Source of the DNA: Torreya grandis
Taxonomy: Eukaryota; Streptophyta; Pinopsida; Cupressales; Taxaceae
Reading direction: 5' to 3'
Length of the DNA: 64,000 bases
Assembly: GCA_037957365.1 (NCBI GenBank)
Contig: JARHVA010000006.1
Location: 8,163,001-8,227,000, forward strand
The first letter of the stretch is position 1. Every line of letters begins with the position of its first letter. The position numbers were made by a program, and so were the translations under genes. Positions 36,125 through 47,648 of this stretch are shown in pieces. The notes under the pieces are model-generated. The model was not told where the DNA came from and made no database searches. It saw only the letters and a program-made list of their open reading frames with translations.

Positions 36125-36965
36125 TGATAGGACCGAAACCCCCAAAGCTCTGACACAACTTGTCAGATTTAAGAGCACACATGATTACCATTGTATAAGC
36201 AATTAAACATGCAAAAATACCAGAAGAACAAATAACTATCAATGAGAAAACACACAAAATATGAGAGGCAACACACAATTGTATTCAACTCATTACAAAG
36301 GAAATTACAATAAAGAGATCACACTCTTCTTCCACCTCTATGAGGCTTCCTCCTCAAGGGCTCCAATTAATCTTCCCAAGTAGATCTCACCATGATCTTA
36401 CTCCTGATGTATTGCTGTCACCTTGATCTTGCTTCGCCGTCGATCCTATTCTGACCCTTGCATACACACATCCCTGCAAACCAACCTAATCTTACTTATC
36501 ACATGTAGATCCCCTCCATGATACTGCAACACCCTGCATATCAAACCTGATCTTACATACATGGGGAATCCTACTTGATTCCACCATGAGAAGAACTCTC
36601 CAAGCATCACATAGCTCTTCTACAAATTCTCTGCTTAACAATACAACCCATGAGTCTATTATATAGATCTCATGCATACACTAATTAGACAAGCGGCTCA
36701 AAGACTCAAACTGGTCTTTAACATGCAAACCCCGCGTTCACTTCACTGACTGTTCGTCAACAGCAGTTCGGACCACCACAAGTGATCGACGTCGGTCCCT
36801 GCCTTCCTGGAGGTGATCGATGCTGGCCGATCTCCTATCGATGCCGATTTCCCTTTTGCGTCCCCTGACCGACGTCAGTTTTGGCTTGCCAACGCCGATG
36901 ACAGCATACTCACAGAAAACCTCCTGTTTGCCTTAAGGTGTAGCTTTTAGCTCCACACCCTAACA
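36125..36965 (-). repeat. N-family LTR C with 99-bp deletion
   Basis: 841 bp. Sequence equivalent to 35141-35239 of LTR B is missing at 36377/36378. Otherwise it aligns along its length. TATATAA at 36659-36665. The right TSD AATAA follows at 36966-36970. Confidence 0.92.
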
Positions 36966-36970
36966 AATAA

Positions 36971-37010
36971 GATATGTGGGGTCACCCCCAGGCAGTTTAA
37001 ATTTAAGTCT
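36971..37010 (-). pseudogene. E2 splinter between two insertions
   Basis: About 40 bp of E2 coding sequence (minus PGGDPTYLI type peptide) between the TSD of the N-family array and the TSD of E3. Its frame fits the sequence on both far sides. Confidence 0.6.
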
Positions 37011-39203
37011 TGTTAGGTGAATATTTTGTCACTAGCTAACTGACGGCAAAATAGGTATATCAACCTCAACATAAGGAGATTTATATGACAAGTTGTGTAG
37101 GTTTACCACAGCAAAATAAGATAAATCTCTCCTCTCATCAAGGAGAGGTTCCCTACAAACAATAGTATGTGTATATATATATATATATATATATAAGCTG
37201 AAAATACACACAAGGGTGAAATCATACCATCCATCTCTCTTTTTTCAAAGATGATGTTCACAAAACAAAGGAGAATTCTGGTGTAATTATTGAAGGCACT
37301 TCTCTTCTTTCAAAAATGATATTCAACCAACATTAGGATTCTTCCTGGGTAGTAAATATAACCACAAGAAACCCATGAAAGCACAAAGTCTTTTGTTGCA
37401 TCTCCCATTGAATAGGATGTAGGAACACAATAGGATTAAGTGCAGGCCAAAGTCTCTACCTAAAACTACAATAGAGTAAAGATTATGCAGGATAAGGGGA
37501 GCTCAAAGTCTCTCTAGTATCCTTTACACAAAACACAGACTGAAGACAATTATGGTAGCACAAAGTCTCCCATAGTCAGCTTCAAGACACCTTCCAGATT
37601 ACTTCCACTAATTTTGCTTGTTTGATTAAATAGATAATAATGTATTTAGGAAATAGACATAAGAACAATTTCCTAGATAACACAAGCTATTTCAACACAA
37701 AGTCTAAAAGGTCACTTGCTTTTTCATTCAAATAACAAAATATGATTAACAGTCTGAGCTCAAAGTCTCAAGAATGCCTTTCAATTTGGGCAAAGTTTCA
37801 CTTCTGATAATCAAGAGATCTCTTAATAAAAAATGGGAGATTATAATATATAGCACTTCTATTCATAAAAAGGCCCATGCTACATTGAATGCATTGAAGG
37901 CATTTGGAAATTCTGTGAAGGGGCCATGTTGGAATAGGATATCAACCTAGATTTTGGTGTTATATTCATTTCAAATGTCTCCTCCAAAGCATGGGCTGCC
38001 TGGTCCTTTTTTTTGATACTTACGCAGTTGTCCACTTCACCTTTACTCAATGAAAAAAATAGGCCGCCCCTTTGACTGTTCATGTTTTCTGATGTCCACC
38101 TGGTGGACTATTCCACCTACTAGAAATAACTCTCTTACAAATATTTCTAACTTTCTTATAACTTTTCCTCTTTCTTGTTGCCTTTTGTCTCTTCCTAATG
38201 ATCTAAGCTCTCGAGCTATCTTCTTGCTTTTAGCTGGCTCCTTTGGCTCCTTCTTCAGCTAGTCACTAAGTTTGTTCTCAAGTCTATGCCATATTTGAAA
38301 ATAAATGGATATTTCATCACCCTAAATTTGATGTCTGTAGGGACATCATTGGTCACTTGGTTGCTTGAACCACTTTGAACCTTGAACCTTGAAATCTTTT
38401 GGTTCAAAGGTTCAATGGTTCAACGGTTTGTCAATTCAATGTTTTGTAAAGGGCCACGTTTGTTCTCTTTTTCTTCTTTGGTTGAATCATTCATTTGAAC
38501 CATTTGGTTGAACCATCTTGTTGAACTTCTTTCTAGAATCTTTTGCTTCATTCACTTGAAGCTTTTGTTCAAATTTTGAATTCTTTAAACCTTTGAACCT
38601 TGAACCATTTCGGTTCAAAGTTCAACAGTTCATTATCTTTCTTTGAATCCTTTCATTTTATAAGTCTGTCAAACTTATTGAAATTGTTGAACCTTGAAAC
38701 TCTTGAACTCTTTTTGGTTCAAGGTTCAACAGTTCAATCTTCACTCTTCGAATCCTTATTTTCTTTAAAGTCTGTTGAAGCCATTGAACCTTTGAAGTGG
38801 TTGAACTTCTTTGAACTCTTTGAAGTGCTTAACTCTTTAAGTCCACTGAAGTCATTGAACCTTTGAACTCATTGAACCTTGAACCTTTCGAAGGTGGGGT
38901 TCAATGGTTCATTGGTTTAATGGTTCATTCCATTTATTTGAAGCCCACCGTTAAGTCTTTTGATTGAACCTTGGTGTTGAACTAGCCTTGTAACTTTTAA
39001 GAAATATCTAAGTGTTTAGAACTTTCTCCTTGTGAAAGCCTATTTGTTGAACCTGCAATTTTCTTAGTTGAAAAGGCTTGATTAACTAAAAAACTTGGTT
39101 GCTTAGAACATTTTTTGAAAAATGAAGATATCATTTTGGCCTGCAAGACCAAAATAGTTGATATGTTGTCCACAAAAATAAGTGACAGATTTTGGGAACA
39201 ACA
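37011..39203 (-). repeat. E3 3' LTR
   Basis: 2193 bp, TGTTGTTCCCAAAATC...TTCACCTAACA on the minus strand, pairing with 45463-47643. It contains an AT microsatellite (37172-37195), six perfect CAAAGTCT words at 37384-37768, and a TTGAACC/GGTTCAA-rich block at 38360-38940. Confidence 0.93.
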
Positions 39204-39410
39204 GCTGGCTCTAGTTGGAGAAATTCCATCGATTGTAAAAACAATCGAAGGGAGTAAAAACTAGAATCTCAGTGCCTTCATTTATGCCATTGGGCTATAG
39301 AGTCATGCTACCCAAAAAAAAAAGTGCCAAAAATAAATGAACAACACAAAACAAATGGAAAACTATACAAAAATTATACATATGTACAACTAGACTTATA
39401 TGATACTTCA

Positions 39411-40465
39411 AGGATTAAAGTGCTTCAGATGTTGCCCATTATGAGGCAGAGAAAATGGCATGCCATCTTGATACTTTAACAGGAAACTATTTTCACCATT
39501 GGCCTGCCCATAAGGAATCAAATTTCCCATGCATTCCTTTTGGTTCTCTCCTCTTGTCCCATAACATAACTTGATCTCTAATCTAGAAATCATGAATCCT
39601 TAATTTTTGGTCAAAAAGCTTCTTTACCAAACTTTGATGTGCAGCAATTCAGTCCCCAGCATAGTTCGTTGCTCATTAAGTTTAGTCAAGCACATGATCC
39701 TTTTGTCGATGGAACTTTCAAATATTGAATCTTCTACTACCTTTGCCAACTTCAGTGCTGGTAATTCTAGGGTGATTGGTATCTCTACATTGAGACCATA
39801 CAAAAGTTGGAAAGGTGACATACCTATCTCCCTCTTGGGTGTAATTCTATCTGCCCATAAAGTGTCAAACAATGCTTTATGTCAGGTTATTTGATTGTCA
39901 TCTACCAACTTTTTGATAATGGTCACCAGTTTTTGTTTCTTGATTCTGCTGGGCCATTTCCTTACAAAAAATAGTCAGAAGAGTGGGAGAGGATAATCCC
40001 ATAATAAAATTTTAACTGGGTAATCTCATGAGAAAAGAAATAGGCTGCATTGTCTATTACAATTTTGGTTGGGACTCCAAACCTGGTAATGATGTTTTCC
40101 TTGAGGAAATTACATACTACTTCTAAAATAGCATGCTTGACTAGAATGGCTTCTACCCACTTGGTGAAGTAGTATGTGGCTTTGAGGACATAATTATGTC
40201 CAACACTCGAAGATGGATTTACAGTGCCAATGAAATTGATTCCGCATTACTGAAATGGCTTTTCAATTAATACTAGCTTAAGAGGTAAGACAACTAATTT
40301 AAATTTTCCAACGAACTATTGACATAGTTTACATCTACATACCCATTTGTATGCATCTTGAAATATAGTAGGCTAATAATAATTAGCTCGTAGAATCTTA
40401 TGAGCAGTCACAGGTGTAGAAAAATTTCCTCCGCAAGAAAAATTATGGAAGGATTATAAAAGTTT
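39411..40465 (-). pseudogene. E3 integrase (broken)
   Basis: The zinc domain near 40330-40450 reads HNFSCGGNFSTPVTAHKILR then RANYY, stop, PTIF and CRCKLCQ; the second His is Asn and stops fit lost Trp and Gln. In the core the first Asp appears as Asn (GINFIG, near 40230). The second acid (IVIDNAAYFF) and the Glu (GNGPAESRNKN) are present. 39624-39872 gives WADRITPKREIGMSPFQLLY. The C-terminus ends LKYQDGMPFSLPHNGQHLKH. Confidence 0.86.
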
Positions 40466-41200
40466 GTTTTGCTACACTTTATCCATGCAGTGAAAGAATA
40501 CCCCATCAAGGTTTCTTTTATACAGACCATTGTCCCACAAGATAAAGTTGGCAGCTTTCAACTTAACAGTCCTCTTTTCTTTACGAGGAAGGTGAGCAGG
40601 ACACTCACCATAGGTAAGGAAATGAGAAATATTCAAATACCACTCATTCATAGTGGTGACAAAGAGAACTACTGGCGTGTCGTCAACTTCTATTTCTTCA
40701 TGCTCTATTTCTTTTGGTATGTTATCAGTGATTAATTAGTAGAGGCCTCTTCCTTGCACAAGCTTCATAGGTTTGATAACAAGATCAAACTGCTAAATAT
40801 TAGCAATCCAATTGCCCCTTCTAGTACCAAACTCCTACTGAGTTAGTATGGACTTTACGATTGTATCAGGCACCAAAGCAATAGTGTGCAAGTTTAGGAT
40901 GTAAAAATGGAAGTGCTTTACCACCTTTACCATAGCATAAACATACTTATCGATGTTTGAGTATTTCAATTCATGAGCTTTGAGAGGACAACTCATGAAT
41001 GATATAGGAGATTCCACACCTTCTTTGTTCTACTGAACTAGAATTGTTGAAAGTGTGTGTTCAGAAGCATAACTATACATTATGAAGTCTTTGGTGTAAT
41101 CTAGGCAAACTAGGACTAGGGCATGAGTGATAGCTTTCTTGATATCTTAAAATGCTGACTTGCCTTCTTCAGTCTAATGAAAAGTAGCTTTTCCCTTCGT
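40466..41200 (-). pseudogene. E3 RNase H and linker
   Basis: 40835-41017 encodes SFMSCPLKAHELKYSNIDKY and VYAMVKVVKHFHFYILNLHT, a recognisable RNase H middle. The linker towards integrase (about 40480-40740, minus) reads WYLNISHFLTYGECPAHL and KLKAANFILWDNGLYKRNLD. No aRNH-like sequence lies here, unlike E2 and E4. Confidence 0.78.
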
Positions 41201-42175
41201 CATGTCCACAATGTGGCGAGTCTTCTCGACGAACTTATGAATGAACCTTCATAAAAAATTCACCTTTCCAAAGAAAGAGTGAACTACAGTCTTACTAGCG
41301 GGTAGAGTAAGCTCTTAGATGGATTTAACTCTTTTTGATTCAATCTTTATGCCTTCTTAGGATACAGTATTACCAAGAATTTTTCCTTCTGTAACCACAA
41401 AAACTAACTTCTTGGGATTTAGAGAAATGCCATTCTGTCAACATCACTCTAGCACTTATTACAAATAATGCACATGATCAAGATGATGCTTGGAAAAGAC
41501 AGTCAAGTCATCAAGATATACCACAATGAACTTCCCCATTTCATCTCTAAAAATAAGGTCCATTTCTCTCTAAAAGGTGGCATAAGCATTGATCAAACCA
41601 AAGGTCATTCTGTGATATGTAGAGGTGCACCAAAGTGTAGTGAAGGCAGTCTTATGTTGGTCTGCTTCACTGACTTCTACTTGATTGTACCCTGAGAAAC
41701 CATCTATCATTGATAACATCTTTGAACCAGTCACTGTCTGAAGGACTTGATCCATGATGGGTAGAGGGTAGTTATCCTTTAGAGAGGATTGATTCAAGTT
41801 TTTGAAATCCACATAGAGGCAAATTTCCCCATTCTTTTTCCTCATAGGGATTATGTTCGCAATCCATGTGGAATGATGGATTGGAAAAATTATCTTGGCT
41901 TTTAACATTTTCTAAATCTTAGACAAAATAGTCTTGATATCTTGGGGTTGTACTGCCTAGCTTTTTGCTTGTGAGGCAATGAACCACTCTTGAGAGGAAT
42001 TTCATGACAAATTTATTTAGGCCTGAGTGACTTTAGATCATCATAGAAGTACACCAAAACATCTATGTAATGGTGAAATAGAGAAATGAATTTGAGCTTC
42101 TCATTAGAAGTGCAACACTTCCCAATGTTCACCATCTTGGAATTTTCATTGGTACTCAAATTTATTTGATCAAAA
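41201..42175 (-). pseudogene. E3 reverse transcriptase (broken)
   Basis: 41570-41908 encodes AKIIFPIHHSTWIANIIPMR, KKNGEICLYVDFKNLNQSSL, NYPLPIMDQVLQ and SMIDGFSGYNQVEVSEADQH. The catalytic YLDDL is intact at 41504-41518. The RT lead-in with VLVYFYDDLKSLRP lies near 42020-42080. The frame is broken outside the long segment. Confidence 0.92.
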
Positions 42176-42429
42176 TCCTAGGAGCATCTTGAATCTATTG
42201 GTTGCTGCTTGATGAACCTGTCGTGCTTATCAAATAGTTTCTTAAAAAAAATCAATCCTTTTAGGATTTTGTTCCCTTTGAGATGTAAGAATTCTTGACC
42301 TGCATTTGAGCTTGTTCTAGGGGCTGACTCCAATGGTGGAGACTTACTACCTTCAAAATATAGCTCCTCAAAGTTATCCATTTGTTTCAAAAAGGCAATG
42401 ATTTGATTATCACCATTAAATACCTGCCA

Positions 42430-42935
42430 ATGGTTGGCATTATACGACATACTTGGTCGAAAGACTAGTTCTATAGTGTACCTCTTCTCTTTGATGTCGG
42501 GGTGAGAAACCATGAGGGTCGCATAAACAACCAATGAATCTACTCGATTATTGAAATCTCTAAGCATTGCAGAAATACTAAAAGCATCAAAACTTTCAAT
42601 TTGATCCCAAAATAGATTATGATAGTGGTGCAATATTTCATTCTTGGTTTGGTACAAGTTCCTCACCTAAAAAACTACTAGCTCAACATCTCCTTTGGCA
42701 TGAAGGAGTTTAACACCTTTGTATTGAGCTTCTTTCAACCTGAGTAATAGAGATTCATACTCAACAGTGTTGTTGGTGTTGCTAAACTACAACTTATATG
42801 AATAAGGAAAAATATCTCCTCGAGGAGATATCAACACAATCTTGACTCCAAAGCTAGTAGAAGAACAACTACCATCAAATTTTAGAATTTATATGTCATC
42901 AAAAACTGATCTTTCCTCAAATTTTTCTTCATTTG
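42430..42935 (-). pseudogene. E3 aRNH placed before RT
   Basis: Starting near 42900 the minus strand reads LKFDGSCSSTSFGVKIVLIS (first Asp), PRGDIFPYSYKL, NTNNTVEYESLLLRLKEAQY (Glu), HAKGDVELVV (second Asp), then QTKNEILHHYHNLFWDQIES, FDAFSISAMLRDFNNRVDSL (last Asp). This is an archaeal-type RNase H with its D-E-D-D set still visible, broken by a few stops. It follows the protease and runs without a break, through a connector (42178-42430), into the RT lead-in. It is therefore part of this polyprotein and not a separate insert. Confidence 0.84.
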
Positions 42936-43023
42936 GAAGGAAGGATTCTTTTGCACCTTGATCTATCATTAAACTCTCTGATCTTCTATCTGAACTTTGT
43001 GAATTGTCACTTACAGGACTTTC

Positions 43024-43640
43024 TTATGATGAAATAGAAACCTCGTATGTGGTCAAAAAATAGTTACCCATTCCTGAAGATTCAAATAGAATTTGAGCTT
43101 TAGGTGTTGATGTTTGGGTGGTAATGTACTTCAAATCCTTCTCAAGAAGTAGCCTATGAATGACACCTTTGACAGGGATCCTCACCTCAGATAGGTCCAT
43201 GCTCAATTCTCCACCAACATCCTTGCAAAAATTTTGCCTGAGAAGGATGCTGTATGAGGCTGGGATGTCAGCCAATAGGACTGTCATTTTGATTCTCTTA
43301 TCTGAAAAAGTTGTAAATGCAAATTGAACATCTTTGATTTATCCCAACAAAGGTACTTGTTTGTTTTCCATAGAGAAACATCTCCTTAAAGTCTTGGTCA
43401 GTGTGAGACCAAGAGAGTCTACCACTTTGGTAGGCATGACATTGTCAGAAGCACCAGAATCTATTATATAATTATTCAGCTGATGTCCATTTATCAACAT
43501 GGAAACATAAAATGGTTCTATTTTTCTAAGGGAAACAAGAGGAGTAATGACAAGGTTATTTAGGGTGGACATGTTCCTTAGGGGATCATGAGTAACCTTT
43601 CTAACATCTTGTCCTACAGGGATGGCTTTATTCTTCACAC
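43024..43640 (-). pseudogene. E3 aspartic protease
   Basis: 43339-43638 encodes FYVSMLINGHQLNNYIIDSG followed by ASDNVMP: an intact DSGAS active site. 43024-43287 continues after a stop with MTVLLADIPASYSILLRQNF and CKDVGGELSMDLSEVRIPVK, the typical 'DIP.SY..LL.R...KDLGG' end of this protease type. Confidence 0.9.
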
Positions 43641-44259
43641 ATTCAACGAACCTATCTAACTGCTCAGTGTTGGCTTATAAATATTCAAACTCAGTCATTT
43701 GAATTTTGGTCTTCTTAATATGGTCAATTATATCAAATGACTAAAATGGACTAGGGATAGGGGAAGGAAGTTCATCCTTCTAATTTTTACTGGGTGTAGG
43801 ACTGGTTTGCAAATTTGAAGTATAAGATGAAGGAATACTTGAGGTTCTTACTTTTTTATTACTCACCAGGTCCTTTGATTGGAAAGGTAGAGAAGTCCCT
43901 CATTTAACAATTGAAATTATTGATCGATATTCTTCCCCTATTTTTTCCTTATCAGCTTGTTGAGCTGACTGGTTCTAGGACCTAGTAAATACTACATACG
44001 ATCCATCAAACGCTTCACCTTTACTTCTGGGTTCATCTTGGTAATTCAGAAAACTAATGTTGGAGTTGCCAGCTAATTCTTTTTCTCCCTCTATGAAGAG
44101 ATTAGTGTCATCTTCTTGGTTCAACTCAGGTTGGAAAGAAAAATTAGATTCAGTTTCAAGATAACCAACTGCTGAGTTGGCTGGTGTTGCTTCAATGGTA
44201 AGCTTCCCCTGTGGAGGAGGAAGATGATTTGGTTGCCCTTGATTTTTGGCAGCATTGCC

Positions 44260-45195
44260 TTAATATGAATGATTAGGACAAGTCCTCGGTATATCTTGGT
44301 ATGAAGGAGGAGCATAAATCCCTTGTGCCATTTGCTTTCTGAGAGCTAGCAACTCATTTTCCAGCTTTTGCACCATAGGATCAGTGGTGCCTGTAGAAGA
44401 ATATTCAAGAGATGAAGAAGATTTACTTATTTTATGATATCTTCTTATCTTTCCTACCAAGATAAGGTCATATTCAACCTCAGTGTCCAAATCTTGAGCT
44501 GCAACAAGGTCTATGTGGCTAGCCTGCCTCAACAAGAAACTCACTTCAGGACGCTGAGAGTTTATGAAGAAGCATTTGAGATTTTCTGGTGTTGGCTGAG
44601 CAATTATGAGAATCCTATTCCTCAACTTGTCAAATTTAGCTATGAAGTCCCTCATAGGTTCATGAGGCTCCTTCTTCATCTGTGTGAACTGAGCCAATAA
44701 GGCATGCACATCTTTTGCAGGCTTGAACCTTGCTTCAAATTTGGCTTTGAGGGTATTCCAATTAGTCACAGTCTGAGCCTACAGATGATAGAACCAGTCT
44801 ACAACAGCACCTTGTAATGTTTATACAAATATCTTGACTGCTATGTCTTCATATTCTACACCTATCACACCATAGGCTATGCAGAAGGCTGCAATATGTT
44901 CATTAATATGAACTCTCCCATTGCCATAAAATTTAGGGAAATTCTTCTTTGAACTATGGGGTAGCTCATGTAGAGGTGGAGTTAGATTCAAGAGACCAAA
45001 AGTGTTACCCTAGGGGCCTTGGGCTGCAATGATATGACTATTGGAGGGAGGGATAACAAATCTCTGTGAGGTATGTATGGACAAAGCTTTGTTAGTAGAG
45101 GAAAAAAAAGCTTTGCCTTGTATTGATGACCTGATGTTGGTAGGAGGAAAACTCCTAGTTCATTAGAGGTGAGGTTATGGAGGAAAAATATCAAA
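44260..45195 (-). pseudogene. E3 gag
   Basis: 44260-44769 is a long clean frame with a retrotransposon gag core: NWNTLKAKFEARFKPAKDVH, FTQMKKEPHEPMRDFIAKFD, KLRNRI. A Gln/Lys-rich coiled-coil-like stretch follows (VQKLENELLALRKQMAQG). The N-terminal part (44770-45195) is broken. No clear zinc knuckle was found. Confidence 0.87.
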
Positions 45196-45441
45196 ATTAC
45201 TCAGCTGCACCAACTCAAATACAGGGTCAACAATACCTTCAGCCCTCTGGCTTCGCGTATGCAGTGAATCTACCAGAGTGTAAAATGGAAATGAAAAAGA
45301 ACTGAAACTGCTTCAATCTAAAGCTTGAGGCTTCAAACTGCACGTTCTTTCCCTAAATATCTAGTTTCATAGATCAAAGTATATAATGAAAATGGATAAG
45401 GATATAATAGAAATGGAAAAAATTCAAATTGCTCATTCTTC

Positions 45442-45462
45442 TCTAGCGGAGTTGCCAAAAAC
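45442..45462 (-). other. E3 primer-binding site
   Basis: The minus strand reads GTTTTTGGCAACTCCGCTAG right after the LTR end. It is close to the TGGCGACTCCGCTGGGGA type found after many plant Tat-like LTRs. The tRNA is not assigned here. Confidence 0.6.
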
Positions 45463-47643
45463 TGTTGGGTGAATATTTTGTCACTAGCTAATTGACGGTA
45501 AAATAGGTATATCAACCTTAGCATAAGGAGATTTATATGACAAGTTATGCATGTTTACCACATTAAAATGAGATAAATCTCTCCTCTCATCAAGGAGAGG
45601 TTCCCTAAAAACTATATATATATATATATATATATATAAAAGCTAAAAATACACATAGGGGTGAAATCATACCATCCATCTCTCTTTTTTCAAAGATGAT
45701 ATTCACATAACAGAGGAGAATTCTAGTGTAATTATTAAAGGCACTTCTCTTCTTTTAGAAGTGATATTCAACTAACAATAGGATTCTTCCTGGGTAGTAA
45801 CTGTAACCACAAGAAACCCATGAAAGCACAAAGTCTTTCATTACTTCTCCCACTGAATAGGATGCATGAACACAGTAGGATTAAGTGAAACCCAAAGTCT
45901 CGACCTAAAACTACAACAGAGTAAAGATTACTAAGGATAAGGGGAGCTCAAAGTCTCTCCAGTATCTTTTACACAAAACACAGACTGAAGACCATTATGG
46001 CAGCACAAAGTCTCCCATAGTCGGCTTCAGGACACCTTCCAGATTACTTCCAATAATTTTTATTGTTTGATTAAATGGACAAGATTGTATTTAGGGAACA
46101 CACATAAGAATAATCTCCTAGATAACACAAGCTATTTTAACACAAAGTTTGAAAGGTCACTTGCTTTCTCATTAAAATAACAAAATATGATTAATAGTCT
46201 GAGCTCAAAGTCTCAAGAATGCCTTTCAACTTGGGTAGAGTTTTGCTTCTGATAACTAAGCTATCTCCTAATACAGAATGGGAGATTACAATATATAGCT
46301 ATTCCAAGAAAGACTTGGCGCTTTTATTCACAAAAAGGCCCATGCGGCATTGAAGGCATTTGGAAATTTTGTGAAGGGGCCATGTTGGAGCAAGATATCA
46401 ACCTACATTCTGGCATTCTATTCATCTCAAATGTCTCCTCCAAAGCATGGGCTGCCTGGTCCTTTTTTTGATACTTACGTAGTTGTCCACTTCGCCTTTA
46501 CTCGATGAAGAAAAATAGGCCATGCCTTTGAATGTTCATATTTTCTGATGTCCACCTGGTGGACTATTCCACCTACTGGAATAACTCTCCTGTAGATATT
46601 TTTAAATTTCATGTAGATTTCTCTCTTTTCTATTGCATTTTGTCTCTTCTTGATGATTTGAGCTCTTAGGCTATCTTCTCGCTTTTAGTTGGCTCCTTCA
46701 GCTCCTTTGCCCAGTCACCGAGTTTGTTCTCAATTCCGTGCCATATTTGAAAATAAATGGATATTTCATCACCCTGAATTTGACATACGCAGGGACATCA
46801 TTGGTCACTTGGTCATTTGAACCACTTTGAACCTTGAACCTTGAACTCTTTTGGTTCAAAGGTTTAATGGTTCAATGGTCCAACGGTTCGTTGATTCAAT
46901 GTTTTGTAAAGGGCCGCGTTCACTCTCTTTTTCTTCTTCGATTGAACCATTCCTTTAAACCATTTGGTTGAACCATCTTGTTGAACTTCTTTCTTGAATC
47001 TTCTGCTTCCTTCATTTACTCAAAGATTTTGTTCAGATTTTGAACTCTTTGAACCATTTCGGTTCAAATTTGAACGGTTCATTCTCTTTCTTTGAATCCT
47101 TTCATTTTCTAAGTCTGTCAAAATTATTGAACTTGTTGAACCTTTGAACTCTTGAACTCTTTTTAGTTTAAGGTTCAATGGTTCAACAGTTCAATCTTCA
47201 CTCTTCGAAGCCTTCTTTTCTTTAAAGTCCATCGAAGCTGTTGAACCTTTGAAGTGGTTGAACTTCTTTGAACCCTTTGAAGTGCTTAACTCTTTAATTC
47301 CATCAATGTCATTGAACCTTTGAAATCATTGAACCTTGAACCTTTCGAAGGTGGGGTTTAATGGTTCATTCCATTTGTTTGAAGCTTGTCATTAAGTCTT
47401 TTGATTAAACTTCAGCGTTGAACTAACTTTGTAACTTTTAGGAAATGCCTAAGTGTTTGGAACTTTCTCCTTGTGAAAGCCCACTTGTTGAACCTATGAT
47501 TTCCTTAGCTAAAAAGGCTTGATTAACTAAAAAATTGGCTGCTCAGAACATTTTTTGAAAAAGGAAGAGATCATTTTGGTCTGTAGGACCAAAATAGTTG
47601 ATATGTTGTCCACACAAACAAGTGACGGATTTTGGGAACAACA
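45463..47643 (-). repeat. E3 5' LTR
   Basis: 2181 bp, pairing with 37011-39203. AT microsatellite at about 45613-45638. Five perfect and one mutated CAAAGTCT words between 45829 and 46215. TTGAACC-rich block at 46820-47350. Confidence 0.93.
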
Positions 47644-47648
47644 AGTCC

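Larger units (their letters stand above)
33675..36965 (-). mobile_element. N-family three-LTR tandem array
   Basis: Structure on the minus strand: LTR C (36965-36125), 297-bp interior, LTR B (35827-34891), 297-bp interior, LTR A (34593-33675). The whole block is flanked by a perfect 5-bp TSD AATAA (33670-33674 and 36966-36970), so it behaves as one insertion. Each interior begins with PBS TGGTATCAGAG and ends with a PPT-like CTCCAAGTGGGAGAT or close variant. No coding sequence. The copia-type PBS and PPT suggest mobilisation by a copia element (inference). Confidence 0.92.
37011..47643 (-). mobile_element. E3, complete Tat-type gypsy element (10.6 kb)
   Basis: Two LTRs of about 2.2 kb enclose gag-PR-aRNH-RT-RH-IN on the minus strand. 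The TSD is agtct (37006-37010) and agtcc (47644-47648), one base decayed. The insertion lies inside E2. After the 5' LTR the minus strand reads TTTTTGGCAACTCCGCTAGAG, similar to the primer-binding sites that follow many plant gypsy LTRs. Stops in all domains. Confidence 0.92.

Noticed and set aside
44434..44700. 88-codon plus-strand frame
   Set aside because: Antisense to the E3 gag core, which carries recognisable gag motifs on the minus strand.
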